NCBI GenBank assembly: GCA_934500835.1
Contig: CAKSTR010000005.1
Span: forward strand, 251,025-315,024
Direction: 5' to 3'
DNA: 64,000 nucleotides
From: an uncultured Paracoccaceae bacterium
GTDB lineage: Bacteria > Pseudomonadota > Alphaproteobacteria > Rhodobacterales > Rhodobacteraceae
The first letter of the stretch is position 1, and every line of letters begins with the position of its first letter. Under the pieces are notes generated by a model. The model had not been told where the DNA came from, did no database searches, and was given only the letters and a program-made list of their open reading frames with translations. Of the stretch, positions 9,328 through 17,247 are shown in pieces. The position numbers and the translations under genes are program-made.

Positions 9328-10053
9328 ATGGCAGAGCGACAGGTCCGGCTTCACATAGACCAGCCCCTTCACCCGGGGCAAGCCGTGGCCCTTGACGAGG
9401 GTCAGGCAAATTACCTTTTCGCGGTGATGCGGCTGGCGGTCGGGGCGTCGGTCCTTCTGTTCAACGGCCGCGATGGCGAATGGCGGGCCGAGGTGGCCGA
9501 GGCGAACAGGCGTCGCGGTGTTCTGGTCTGCCGCGACCGGACCCGGCCGCAGGAGATGCCGCCCGATCTGTGGCTGATCTTCACCCCGCTGCGGAAAGAG
9601 CGCACCGCCTTTCTGGTGGAAAAGGCGGTAGAACTGGGGGTCGCCCGGCTTCTGCCCGTCACCACCCGCTATCTGGCCGGCGACCGTTTCCGGCCCGAGA
9701 AGGAGCTTGCCCACGCCACCGAGGCGGCCGAGCAATGCGAGGCGCTTTGGGTGCCCGATATTGCCCCGATGCAGCCATTGGACAAGCTGCTTTCCGGCTG
9801 GGAGCCGTCGCGCCGGATCTTCTGGGCCGACGAGGGGCTGGCGGGGCAGGGCACCGACTGGTCCGCAGGCCGGGGCGATCCGGCGGCGATCCTGATCGGT
9901 CCCGAGGGCGGCTTTGCGCCCGAAGAGCGCGACCGGCTGCGCGGGCTGCCCTTCGTCACCCCGGTCTCGCTTGGCCCGCGCATCCTGCGGGCCGAAACCG
10001 CCGCCCTTGCGGCGCTGACGCTGTGGCAGGCCCGGTCCGGGGATTGGCGATGA
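9328..10053 (+). CDS. rsmE: 16S rRNA (uracil-1498-N3)-methyltransferase
   Basis: RsmE methylates U1498 in the decoding region of 16S rRNA. The protein is 241 residues with an N-terminal PUA-like part (residues 1-70) and a SPOUT knot domain. The S-adenosylmethionine-binding motifs IGPEGGFAPEE and SLGPRILRAETAALAAL are plain, and the KAVELG helix after LRKERTAFLVE is typical. It starts 12 bp from the divergent ubiA gene. Its stop overlaps the start of the next gene in ATGA, so the two are translationally coupled. Confidence 0.95.
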   Translation: MAERQVRLHIDQPLHPGQAVALDEGQANYLFAVMRLAVGASVLLFNGRDGEWRAEVAEANRRRGVLVCRDRTRPQEMPPDLWLIFTPLRKERTAFLVEKAVELGVARLLPVTTRYLAGDRFRPEKELAHATEAAEQCEALWVPDIAPMQPLDKLLSGWEPSRRIFWADEGLAGQGTDWSAGRGDPAAILIGPEGGFAPEERDRLRGLPFVTPVSLGPRILRAETAALAALTLWQARSGDWR

Positions 10054-10595
10054 TCCGGCCTGCGGTTCAGGAAACCCTGTCGCGCTGGTCCGAGCCTGTC
10101 CTTGGCGCCGTGGTCGCCGGGCTTGGCCTCTGGGTCGCGCTGATGGGCGGCTGGTTCCTTGCCGCAGCGGGGGGTGCAATCGCCGTTCTGGGCCTTGGCT
10201 GGGCGGTGCTTGGCTACCGGCGCATGCGTTTTGCCGGGAAGGGCGATGCGCCCGGTCTGGTCGAACTGGACGAAAGCCGCATCACCTACCTGGGCCCCCG
10301 GATGGGGGGCAGCATCAGCCTTGATGAGCTGATCGAGATCCGGCTTCTGTCGCTGCGCGGCCGTAGGGCCTGGCGGTTGCGGCAGGCGGACGGGCAGGTT
10401 CTGCTGGTGCCCACAGATTCCTCTGGCTCCGAGACGCTGTTCGACGCTTTCGCCAGCCTGCCCGGCCTCTCTTCGGCCGATCTGGTGGCGGCGCTGGCCG
10501 GCGAGACCGCCCCGACCGGCCAGACGCTGCCCGCGCTGGACGGGGGCGACAGGCTGGTCTGGCGGCGGCAGGGGCGCGGGCTTTCCCCGGTCTGA
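10050..10595 (+). CDS. Two-helix membrane protein of unknown function
   Basis: This 181-residue protein starts with ATG inside the ATGA overlap with the rsmE stop. Two membrane helices lie around residues 17-32 and 33-54. The rest is a soluble, beta-rich domain from about residue 70, with an ITYLGPRMGGSISLDEL pattern reminiscent of PH-like membrane-protein tails; I cannot name the family with certainty. It is coupled to rsmE, but its role need not be related. The next 129 bp before gshA hold a TTGACA at 10644-10649 without a convincing -10 box. Confidence 0.7.
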   Translation: MIRPAVQETLSRWSEPVLGAVVAGLGLWVALMGGWFLAAAGGAIAVLGLGWAVLGYRRMRFAGKGDAPGLVELDESRITYLGPRMGGSISLDELIEIRLLSLRGRRAWRLRQADGQVLLVPTDSSGSETLFDAFASLPGLSSADLVAALAGETAPTGQTLPALDGGDRLVWRRQGRGLSPV

Positions 10596-10724
10596 CCGCC
10601 CGTGGCCGAACCATGACCTTTTGTGATGAATTCGCCCGCTCCCTTGACAGTGCCTGATCGACAGGACACCTGTGCCCCCTGAGACGATCCTGCCGACCGA
10701 CCCTGCCACCAGACGGAGCTTTCC

Positions 10725-12071
10725 ATGTCCATTCCCCAGTCCGGCGGCGGCCTGATCGAAAGCTTTGACCAGTTGGCGGGGCTTCTGGAGTCGGGCTGCA
10801 AGCCGGCCGACGACTGGCGCATCGGCACCGAGCACGAGAAGTTCGGCTGGCTGACCGACACCCGCCTGCCGCTGCCCTATGCCGGGGACCGCTCGATCTC
10901 GGCCCTGTTCGCCGGGCTTGAGACGCGCTTCGGCTGGACCCCGGTGCGCGAGGGCGAGAACATCATCGGCATGACGCGCAACGGCGCGAACATCAGCCTG
11001 GAGCCGGGCGGCCAGTTCGAGCTGTCGGGCGCGCCCTTGGTCTCGGTCGTGGAGACCGCGGCCGAGCTGGACAACCATCTGGACGAGGTCGGGCAGATCG
11101 CGGACCCCCTGGGCATCCGCTTCATGTCGATCGGGGCGGCGCCGGAATGGACGCACCAGCAGATGCCGGTGATGCCCAAGGGCCGCTACCGGCTGATGAC
11201 CGATTACATGGGCCGCGTCGGCACCCATGGCACGCAGATGATGTATCGCACCTCGACCGTGCAGGTGAATCTCGACTTCGCGTCCGAGGCCGACATGGTC
11301 AGGAAAATGCGGGTCGCCATCGCGCTGCAGCCGGTGGCGACGGCGCTTTTCGCCTCCTCCCCCTTCTTCGAGGGCAAGGAGAACGGCCACAAAAGCTGGC
11401 GTTCGCGGATCTGGCGGGGCTTGGACGACAGCCGGACCGGGATGCTGCCGTTTGTCTTCGGCGGCGACATGGGTTTTCAGGCCTATGTCGACTGGGTGCT
11501 GGATGTGCCGATGTATTTCGTCTACCGCGACGGGAAGTACATCGACGCGCTGGGGCAAAGCTTCCGCGATTTCATGGCCGGCAAGCTGCCCGCCCTGCCC
11601 GGCGAAAAGCCGACGCTTTCGGACTGGGCCGATCACCTGACAACGGTTTTCCCCGAGGCACGGGTGAAGAAATACATCGAGATGCGCGGTGCCGATGCCG
11701 GCTCGCGGGCGCATCTGGTGGCGCTGCCGGCGTTCTGGACCGGGTTGATGTATGACCAGACCGCGCTGGATGCCGCCTGGGATCTGGTGAAGGGCTTCGA
11801 CACCGAAACCCGTCAGGGCCTGCGCGTCGCGGCCTCGGTCTCGGCCCTGCAGGGGCAGGCTGAAGGCGTGAAGCTGCTCGACCTTGCCCGTGCTGCCGTG
11901 GCCCTGTCACAGGCCGGGCTTGCGGCCCGCGGGCACGGCGAGGAACGGCTGCTGGCGCCGCTGGTGGAAAGCCTTGGCAGCGAAAAGGTGCAGGCCGACC
12001 GCTGGCTGGCGCGGTATCACGGCGAATGGGGCGGCAAGCTGGCCCCGATCTACGAGGCCGCCAGCCTGTAA
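10725..12071 (+). CDS. gshA: Glutamate-cysteine ligase, plant/alphaproteobacterial type
   Basis: This enzyme makes gamma-glutamylcysteine, the first and limiting step of glutathione synthesis. The 448-residue length and sequence fit the plant-type GCS2 family used by alphaproteobacteria rather than the E. coli type. Telling motifs are GTEHEKFG, SLEPGGQFELSG, PEWTHQQMPVMPKGRY and MYRTSTVQVNLD. The ATG at 10725 follows a GGAG box. The gene ends at a hairpin pair that separates it from the convergent NYN nuclease gene. ChaC at 29521 and gloB at 36485 act on the same thiol pool. Confidence 0.95.
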   Translation: MSIPQSGGGLIESFDQLAGLLESGCKPADDWRIGTEHEKFGWLTDTRLPLPYAGDRSISALFAGLETRFGWTPVREGENIIGMTRNGANISLEPGGQFELSGAPLVSVVETAAELDNHLDEVGQIADPLGIRFMSIGAAPEWTHQQMPVMPKGRYRLMTDYMGRVGTHGTQMMYRTSTVQVNLDFASEADMVRKMRVAIALQPVATALFASSPFFEGKENGHKSWRSRIWRGLDDSRTGMLPFVFGGDMGFQAYVDWVLDVPMYFVYRDGKYIDALGQSFRDFMAGKLPALPGEKPTLSDWADHLTTVFPEARVKKYIEMRGADAGSRAHLVALPAFWTGLMYDQTALDAAWDLVKGFDTETRQGLRVAASVSALQGQAEGVKLLDLARAAVALSQAGLAARGHGEERLLAPLVESLGSEKVQADRWLARYHGEWGGKLAPIYEAASL

Positions 12072-12076
12072 GGCAC

Positions 12077-12120
12077 CAAATTCCCTTGAAGGAATCTGAC
12101 CGAAATCCGTAAGGATTTCG
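12077..12120. terminator. Pair of palindromes between convergent genes
   Basis: A near-palindrome (12077-12098, CAAATTCCC to GGAATCTG) is followed by a hairpin pairing CGAAATCC (12101-12108) with GGATTTCG (12113-12120). The first half resembles the second palindrome at 45938 and 62822. It probably terminates gshA and the convergent gene at 12145. Confidence 0.7.
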
Positions 12121-12144
12121 ATGCGGTGGCTGGCACGCTCCGCC

Positions 12145-12690
12145 TCACCCCTTTGGCAGATCAAGCCAGACCTGACCCTCGCGCATGCCGCCGCGCACAA
12201 TCCGTCCCGGCGATGCAAGATCGGGATAGTCGGCAAGCCAGTCGCGGAAACGGTCGTTGCTGACCACGATGGCTTTCGTCTCGGTGGCGTATCGCAAAAG
12301 GTAGGGGTCCGCCTGTGTGCCCTTGGGCACCACCATGACATTGTCCTTGCCGATGCCCAGATGCCGGCCGAACTCGGCATCATTCAGGAACCGGCCGGCC
12401 AGCTTGTAGCCGGCATTGGCATCGAAGATCACGCCCGTCCGGTAGCCATGGCGTTCCAGCAGATGCACCACCTGGGAAATCGGCGCGAAGCCCGGGGCGT
12501 TGTCATGCCAATGCATGATGTTGGAGCCGTCGATCACCGCCAGTGGGCGCTTTGCCCGGGGCAAGGTGCGGCGCGTTCCGCCGCTGCGGGCGGGTCCGGT
12601 TGCCCGGTGGCGCCGGCTGCGCCGGAGCAGCAGCAAAAGGACTGCGAACAGGACCAGCCCGAACAGTCCGAGGAGAGCCGCGTCGCCCAT
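12145..12690 (-). CDS. Membrane-anchored NYN-domain (Zc3h12a-like) ribonuclease
   Basis: The 181-residue protein has one N-terminal membrane helix (residues 5-23) and a basic linker. A PIN/NYN-fold nuclease domain follows from about residue 50. Acidic active-site positions are visible in AVIDGSNIMHW, VIFDANAGYK and VVSNDRFRDW, the pattern of the Zc3h12a-like NYN family of metal-dependent RNases. The anchor would hold the nuclease at the cytoplasmic face of the inner membrane. It is the last gene of the pyrB-plsY operon, 6 bp after plsY. The RNA target is unknown. Confidence 0.82.
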   Translation of the reverse strand: MGDAALLGLFGLVLFAVLLLLLRRSRRHRATGPARSGGTRRTLPRAKRPLAVIDGSNIMHWHDNAPGFAPISQVVHLLERHGYRTGVIFDANAGYKLAGRFLNDAEFGRHLGIGKDNVMVVPKGTQADPYLLRYATETKAIVVSNDRFRDWLADYPDLASPGRIVRGGMREGQVWLDLPKG

Positions 12691-12696
12691 GCCAGA

Positions 12697-13317
12697 TCAG
12701 CCCTGCGGCTTCTTCTGCCCTATCTTCGGCTCGGTTCCCGCCTTGATCCGGGCAAGGTTGGCACCATGGCGGATGTAGATCAGAACCGTCAGGATCAGCA
12801 CAAGGATCAGCATCCGGCCGTGGTCGAAGGTGAAAAGCCAGATCGGGGCCAGTGCCGCCGCCATCAGCGCCCCGACCGAGGAGATCCGCGTGATCAGCGC
12901 CGCCGCCAGCCAGGTGGCGCAGCAGGCAAGGCCGACGCGCCAGTCCAGAGCCAGCATCAGGCCAAGGAAGGTGGCCACGCCCTTGCCGCCCTTGAATCCA
13001 AGGGCGAAGGGGAAAAGGTGGCCGACAAAGGCGGCCAGCCCGGCGACCTGGGCTGCATCCTCGGGGCCGACGAAGATCCGCGCCAGCACCACCGCCAGCG
13101 CGCCCTTGCCGCCGTCCAGAAGCAGCGTCGCCAGTGCGGCGCCCTTGTTGCCGGTGCGCAGCACATTGGTGGCGCCGATGTTCCCGGACCCGATCTTGCG
13201 CAGATCGCCCAGACCCATCGCCCGCGTGACCAGCACGCCGAAGGGGATCGACCCAAGCAGATAGGCCAGCACCGCCGTCAGCAGCAGCGTGTCCGTCGCA
13301 GTGACCAGTTCCGGCAT
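12697..13317 (-). CDS. plsY: Acyl-phosphate:glycerol-3-phosphate acyltransferase
   Basis: PlsY transfers an acyl group from acyl-phosphate to glycerol 3-phosphate, the first step of phospholipid synthesis. The 206-residue protein has about five membrane helices. It carries the three family motifs: GSIPFG with SGNIGATNVLR, LLDGGKGALAV, and GHLFPFALGFKGGKGVAT. It lies 9 bp after the dihydroorotase-like gene and 6 bp before the NYN nuclease, in one minus-strand operon. The C-terminal tail is basic and cytoplasmic. Confidence 0.95.
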   Translation of the reverse strand: MPELVTATDTLLLTAVLAYLLGSIPFGVLVTRAMGLGDLRKIGSGNIGATNVLRTGNKGAALATLLLDGGKGALAVVLARIFVGPEDAAQVAGLAAFVGHLFPFALGFKGGKGVATFLGLMLALDWRVGLACCATWLAAALITRISSVGALMAAALAPIWLFTFDHGRMLILVLILTVLIYIRHGANLARIKAGTEPKIGQKKPQG

Positions 13318-13326
13318 CCTACCCCC

Positions 13327-14598
13327 TCAGGCCGCGAAGACACGGCTTCCGCCGACCCATGTGCCCAGCACCTTACCTTCCATCCGCGCGCCGTCAAACG
13401 GGGTGTTCTTCGACTTCGAGCGCAGGGTGAAACGGTCCAGCTGGAAGGGCGCGTCGGGGTCGAACAGCACCAGATCGGCCGGCGCGCCGTCGGCAAGGCG
13501 GCCCTGCGGCAGGCCCAGCCGGCGGGCAGGGTTCAGCGCCATGGCGCGGAAGAGGGCGGGCAGCGTCAGGTGGCCGCCGTGGTAAAGCCGCATCGCGGCC
13601 GGCAGGAAGGTCTCCAGCGCCACGGCGCCCGCCGCCGCCTCTTCGAAGGGCAGGCGCTTGGATTCCTCATCGGCCGGGGTGTGGAAGCTGGCCACCACGT
13701 CGATGGTGCCATCGGCAAGCGCGGCGATCACCGCCTGACGGTCGTCTTCGGACCGCAGCGGCGGGGTCAGCTTGAAGAACGTCCGGTAATCGCCCAGATC
13801 GAATTCGTTCAGCGTCAGATGGTGGATCGAGGTGCCCGCAGTGACATCCAGCCCGCCCGCCTTGGCCCGTGCAAGGGCGGGCAGGGCGGCGGCAGTGGTG
13901 ATCTGGTCGGCGTGATAGCGCGCGCGCGTCATCTCGACCAGCGCCAGATCCCGCTCCAGCCCCATCCGTTCGGCCAGGGCCGAGACCGCGGGCAGCCCGC
14001 GCAGCGAGGCGAACTTGCCCGAGGTTGCCGCAGCACCCTTCGACAGCGCCGGCTCCTGCGGGTGGCCGACGACCAGCGCGCCAAGGCTGCGCGCATAGGT
14101 CAGCGCGCGGGCCAGCGCCTTGGTTTCGGTTGCCACGGCGAAGACATCGGTGAAGGCGACGGCGCCGGCATCCAGCAGAAAGCCGATTTCAGTCATTTCG
14201 CGCCCCTCGCGTCCCTTGGTCAGGGTGGCCATGTGGCGGATGCGGACCGGGGCGGATTCCTGCGCGCGCCGGGTGACGAACTCCAGCACCTCAGGCGTGT
14301 CGATGGCGGGTGCGGTGTCGGGGCGGGCGATGATCGTGGTCACGCCCCCTGCCGCGGCCGCCAGCCCGGCCGAGCGGAAGGATTCCCGATGCCGCTCTCC
14401 CGGCTCGCCGATCTTGACGCCCCAGTCGACGATGCCGGGCGCAAGGCAGCGGCCGCCGCAATCGAGGGTCTCGGCGCCCTTCGGGGCCTTGCCGTCCCGG
14501 CCAAGGATCATGCCTTCCTTGACGGTCAGGCTGCCAGTGTCCTCGGTGCCGGTCTCGGGGTCGATCAGGCGGGCGTTGGTGAAATGCAGCGTGGTCAT
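13327..14598 (-). CDS. pyrC': Dihydroorotase-like protein, probably non-catalytic (PyrC')
   Basis: The 423-residue protein belongs to the class I dihydroorotase family and sits in the pyrB operon, but most zinc ligands are missing. The usual DxHxH reads VDWGVKIGEPG, giving Gly60 and Lys62 in place of two His. The second His of the HxxH motif is Gln232. The TDHAPH active-site segment is ASFHTPAD, so the catalytic Asp becomes Ser304. Asp151 and His179 remain. Inactive PyrC' subunits that stabilise aspartate carbamoyltransferase are established in Pseudomonas, and the same role is likely here. A working dihydroorotase should be encoded elsewhere. The frame is intact, so this is not a decaying gene. 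Confidence 0.88.
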   Translation of the reverse strand: MTTLHFTNARLIDPETGTEDTGSLTVKEGMILGRDGKAPKGAETLDCGGRCLAPGIVDWGVKIGEPGERHRESFRSAGLAAAAGGVTTIIARPDTAPAIDTPEVLEFVTRRAQESAPVRIRHMATLTKGREGREMTEIGFLLDAGAVAFTDVFAVATETKALARALTYARSLGALVVGHPQEPALSKGAAATSGKFASLRGLPAVSALAERMGLERDLALVEMTRARYHADQITTAAALPALARAKAGGLDVTAGTSIHHLTLNEFDLGDYRTFFKLTPPLRSEDDRQAVIAALADGTIDVVASFHTPADEESKRLPFEEAAAGAVALETFLPAAMRLYHGGHLTLPALFRAMALNPARRLGLPQGRLADGAPADLVLFDPDAPFQLDRFTLRSKSKNTPFDGARMEGKVLGTWVGGSRVFAA

Positions 14599-14676
14599 CG
14601 GGGTCGGGTTCCGTCCTGCCGGGGCGATCTGTCATCGCAGGATGCCCGGGCGTGTAGGGCCTGCGTTTGGGGCTGT

Positions 14677-14988
14677 CTAGCGGCGCGCGCGGCGCATGAT
14701 GAAGAGGAAGACGCCGATTGCGGCGAGGAAGGGCCAGAACGAGACCTCTCTGGCCGAAACGAAGATCAACGCGATGACGATCAGCAGCAGCACAACAGTC
14801 GGGATGCCGCCCTTGCGCCGCTGGGTCGGGTCCAGTTGCTGGCCCCGGCTTCCGGACTGTGCTGTCCGGTCCTGCCCTCGCGTCGCCCCCGAGGGCGGGA
14901 ATTGCACCAGTTCCGGCTCGGGGCGTTTCGGCTCCGGCAGAAAGACCGGCGGGCCGTCGGAGCTGTCATTCGGGCGGTTGTCTGTCAT
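14677..14988 (-). CDS. Small membrane protein of unknown function
   Basis: This 103-residue protein has a disordered, Pro/Asp/Gln-rich N-terminal half (residues 1-62). Two closely spaced membrane helices follow (about residues 63-79 and 83-98) and a short basic end, RRARR. I start at the ATG at 14988 (MTDNRPND), which has AGG upstream; a longer start at 15006 is possible. It lies in the operon between pyrB and the pyrC-like gene. No named family is recognised. Confidence 0.65.
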   Translation of the reverse strand: MTDNRPNDSSDGPPVFLPEPKRPEPELVQFPPSGATRGQDRTAQSGSRGQQLDPTQRRKGGIPTVVLLLIVIALIFVSAREVSFWPFLAAIGVFLFIMRRARR

Positions 14989-15093
14989 CGCTGGCCTGAC
15001 CGGCAAGAGGCCATGGAACGGGGAAATGCCATCGGGCAGGGCCTCCTTTCAAGGGTGCAACGGCTGGGGCTGCGGGGGAGACCGATCACCGCC

Positions 15094-15216
15094 CTATCCC
15101 ATCAGCACGAAAAGCGTGGTGAAGACGGCAAGGAACAGCAGCACCGCCATTGCCACCATGCCGCCCTTGCGCATGTCGTCCTTGCTGGGTTTGCGGTGGG
15201 GATCGGGCGTGGTCAA
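15094..15216 (-). CDS. 40-residue single-helix membrane peptide
   Basis: The small gene starts at a TTG (15216) that overlaps the TGA of the preceding ORF as TTGA. An AAGGGAG ribosome binding site lies 7 bp upstream, which decides for this start. The peptide begins [14 protein letters not shown] after its initiator and ends in one hydrophobic helix (residues 18-40). Its conservation cannot be judged here, but coupling on one side and operon placement between pyrB and pyrC' support a real gene. Function unknown. Confidence 0.5.
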   Translation of the reverse strand: MTTPDPHRKPSKDDMRKGGMVAMAVLLFLAVFTTLFVLMG

Positions 15217-15368
15217 CCCCGTGCTCCCTTGAGCGTTACCGTGTGCAGGCTGCCGACATCGCAGCGGCGCAGGGAAAGGCCGCGCCCCGTCAGGCGAAAG
15301 CGCAGCCGCAGCCTTCCGGGCCGCTCCAACCACAGCAGACGCCCGGGCGGGGGGGCAAGCTCAGACAT
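15213..15368 (-). CDS. 51-residue basic peptide coupled to pyrB
   Basis: This short frame starts at the ATG at 15368, 8 bp inside the end of pyrB, and its stop overlaps the TTG start of the next small gene. It encodes a very Arg/Leu-rich peptide (for example [15 protein letters not shown]) without Lys until near the end. Tight coupling on both sides suggests it is translated, but high GC makes chance open frames common. No family is recognised. Confidence 0.45.
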   Translation of the reverse strand: MSELAPPPGRLLWLERPGRLRLRFRLTGRGLSLRRCDVGSLHTVTLKGARG

Positions 15369-16323
15369 ACTGGCCCACGATTTTCCGCCCCCGCTCGGCG
15401 CGCAGGTTGCGGGCCAGAAGGTCCATGCAGGCCATGCGGACGGCGACGCCCATCTCGACCTGATCCTGAATGACGCTGCGGTTGATGTCATCGGCCAGAT
15501 CGCCGTCGATCTCGACCCCGCGGTTCATCGGGCCCGGATGCATCACGATGGCATCCGGGTTGGCATGGGCCAGCTTTTCGGCATCCAGCCCGTAGCGGTG
15601 GTAATATTCCCGCTCGGACGGGATGAAGCCGCCATCCATCCGTTCCTTCTGAAGCCGCAGCATCATCACCACATCGGCGCCCTTCAGCCCTTCGCGCATG
15701 TCGTCGAAGATCTCGCAGCCGAAGGCATCGACGCCCGAGGGCATCAGCGTCGGCGGTGCGATCAGGCGGATGCGGTTCTCCATCTTGTTCAGAAGGATCA
15801 GGTTGGACCGCGCCACCCGGCTGTGCGCGATGTCGCCGCAGATCGCCACGGTCAGCCGCTGGATCCGGCCCTTGGCGCGGCGGATCGTCAACGCATCCAG
15901 CAGCGCCTGCGTCGGGTGTTCGTGCTTGCCGTCGCCCGCATTCAGCACCGCGCAGTTCACCTTCGACGCCAAGAGGTTGACGGCACCCGAGTTCGGATGC
16001 CGCACCACCAGCAGATCGGGGTGCATCGCGTTCAGCGTCAGCGCGGTGTCGATCAGCGTCTCGCCCTTCTTCACGCTGGACGAGGCCACCGACATGTTCA
16101 TCACATCCGCGCCAAGCCGCTTTCCCGCCAGCTCGAAACTGGCCTGGGTGCGGGTGGAGTTCTCGAAGAACATGTTGATCTGGGTCATCCCGGCCAGCAC
16201 GTCGGATTGTTTCACCGTGCGGCGGTTCAGGTCGACATAGCGGTCGGCAAGATCAAGAACTGTGGTGATTTCCAGCGGTGCCAGCGGTTCGATGCCAAGC
16301 AGGTGGCGGGCGCGGAAGGCCAT
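15361..16323 (-). CDS. pyrB: Aspartate carbamoyltransferase catalytic subunit
   Basis: PyrB condenses carbamoyl phosphate with aspartate in pyrimidine synthesis. The 320-residue protein has the carbamoyl-phosphate site [13 protein letters not shown], the [11 protein letters not shown] motif and the C-terminal [11 protein letters not shown]. Length is that of the class without a PyrI regulatory chain, and no pyrI is near. The degenerate dihydroorotase in the same operon probably forms a complex with it, as known for Pseudomonas. It leads an operon of seven minus-strand genes down to 12145. Its 108-bp upstream region is shared with the divergent uracil-DNA glycosylase gene. Confidence 0.95.
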   Translation of the reverse strand: MAFRARHLLGIEPLAPLEITTVLDLADRYVDLNRRTVKQSDVLAGMTQINMFFENSTRTQASFELAGKRLGADVMNMSVASSSVKKGETLIDTALTLNAMHPDLLVVRHPNSGAVNLLASKVNCAVLNAGDGKHEHPTQALLDALTIRRAKGRIQRLTVAICGDIAHSRVARSNLILLNKMENRIRLIAPPTLMPSGVDAFGCEIFDDMREGLKGADVVMMLRLQKERMDGGFIPSEREYYHRYGLDAEKLAHANPDAIVMHPGPMNRGVEIDGDLADDINRSVIQDQVEMGVAVRMACMDLLARNLRAERGRKIVGQYV

Positions 16324-16395
16324 GCGGGGTTCCCTTCGGTTTCACCCTTCTATGTCAAAAGGGGCGCGGGCGGGCAAGCCTTGCGGGACGCCGCC

Positions 16396-16424
16396 TTGCC
16401 GCGCCTTTCGCCGGGGCCTAGGCT
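16396..16424 (+). promoter_or_regulatory. Promoter suggesting a leaderless uracil-DNA glycosylase mRNA
   Basis: TTGCCG, a 17-bp spacer and TAGGCT end 7 bp before the ATG at 16432. Transcription from this site would begin at or next to the start codon. No Shine-Dalgarno sequence is seen between. Confidence 0.45.
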
Positions 16425-16431
16425 CCGCCCC

Positions 16432-17247
16432 ATGGGAATCGCATCCGACATCGCCGGCGACTGGGCAGCCTCGCTCGCCGCGCTGGCCTGGCAGCTTGAG
16501 GCCGGGGTCGATGAAGTTCTGGCCGAGGCGCCGGTCAACCGCTACGACCTGCCCGAAGCGCAGCCCGCGCCGCGGCCATCGGCCCAGGCCCCCGCCGCGC
16601 GCCCGAAGGCCGCGCCGGTTGCGGCGCCCGATCCGGTTCCGGGGCTAGACCCTGTGGCGGTGGCGACAGCCGCCGCTGCCGCCGCCCGCACGTTGCAGGA
16701 CCTGCGTGAAGCCGTCAGCGCCTTTGATCTGTGCGAGGTGAAGAAGGGCGCCCGCAACACCGTCTTTTCCGACGGTCACCCTTCGGCGCGGGTCCTGATC
16801 CTGGGCGAGGCTCCGGGCCGCGATGAGGATATCGAAGGCCGCCCCTTCGTCGGCCGCGCCGGGCAGCTTCTGGACCGGATGTTCGGGGCGATCGGCCTGT
16901 CGCGCCAAAGCCCGGACACCGAAACCGCGCTTTACATCACCAATGTCATGTATTGGCGCCCGCCCGGCAACCGCGACCCCGAACCGGCCGAGATTGCCAT
17001 GATGAAACCCTTCGTCCAGCGCCATATCGAACTGGTCGATCCGCAGGTCATCGTGGTCATGGGCAACACCCCGCTGGACTGCCTGACCGGCCATCGCGGC
17101 ATCCTGCGGGCGCGCGGCACGTGGACCGCCGCGTTTGGCCGGCCGGTGTTGCCGATGACCCACCCGGCCTATCTGCTGCGCAACCCGGCCGCCAAGCGCG
17201 AGGCCTGGGCGGATCTGTTGTCGATACAGGAAAGGCTGCGGGCGTAA
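16432..17247 (+). CDS. Uracil-DNA glycosylase, family 4-like
   Basis: The enzyme removes uracil from DNA in base-excision repair. The 271-residue protein has a low-complexity Pro/Ala linker (residues 38-75) and then the catalytic domain. Motif A is visible as LGEAPGRDEDIEGRPFVGRA, and motif B as MTHPAYLLRNPAAKR. NVMYWRPPGNRDP is also characteristic. The Fe-S ligand area near residue 103 has a single Cys (FDLCEVKKGA) instead of a CxxC pair, so cluster binding is uncertain. The stop codon TAA overlaps the start of the LysE gene (TAATG). Confidence 0.88.
   Translation: MGIASDIAGDWAASLAALAWQLEAGVDEVLAEAPVNRYDLPEAQPAPRPSAQAPAARPKAAPVAAPDPVPGLDPVAVATAAAAAARTLQDLREAVSAFDLCEVKKGARNTVFSDGHPSARVLILGEAPGRDEDIEGRPFVGRAGQLLDRMFGAIGLSRQSPDTETALYITNVMYWRPPGNRDPEPAEIAMMKPFVQRHIELVDPQVIVVMGNTPLDCLTGHRGILRARGTWTAAFGRPVLPMTHPAYLLRNPAAKREAWADLLSIQERLRA

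Noticed and set aside
10644..10672. gshA promoter from TTGACA at 10644
   Set aside because: There is no acceptable -10 box at 16 to 18 bp spacing, so I did not list it as a feature.
13327..14598. pyrC as a decaying pseudogene
   Set aside because: The frame is complete, the length is normal and the gene sits tightly in an operon; loss of zinc ligands fits a structural PyrC' subunit better.
12121..17247. A 1708-codon open frame on the plus strand
   Set aside because: Only its last 271 codons (uracil-DNA glycosylase) are real. The rest is antisense to plsY, pyrC' and pyrB, and stays open because of high GC.
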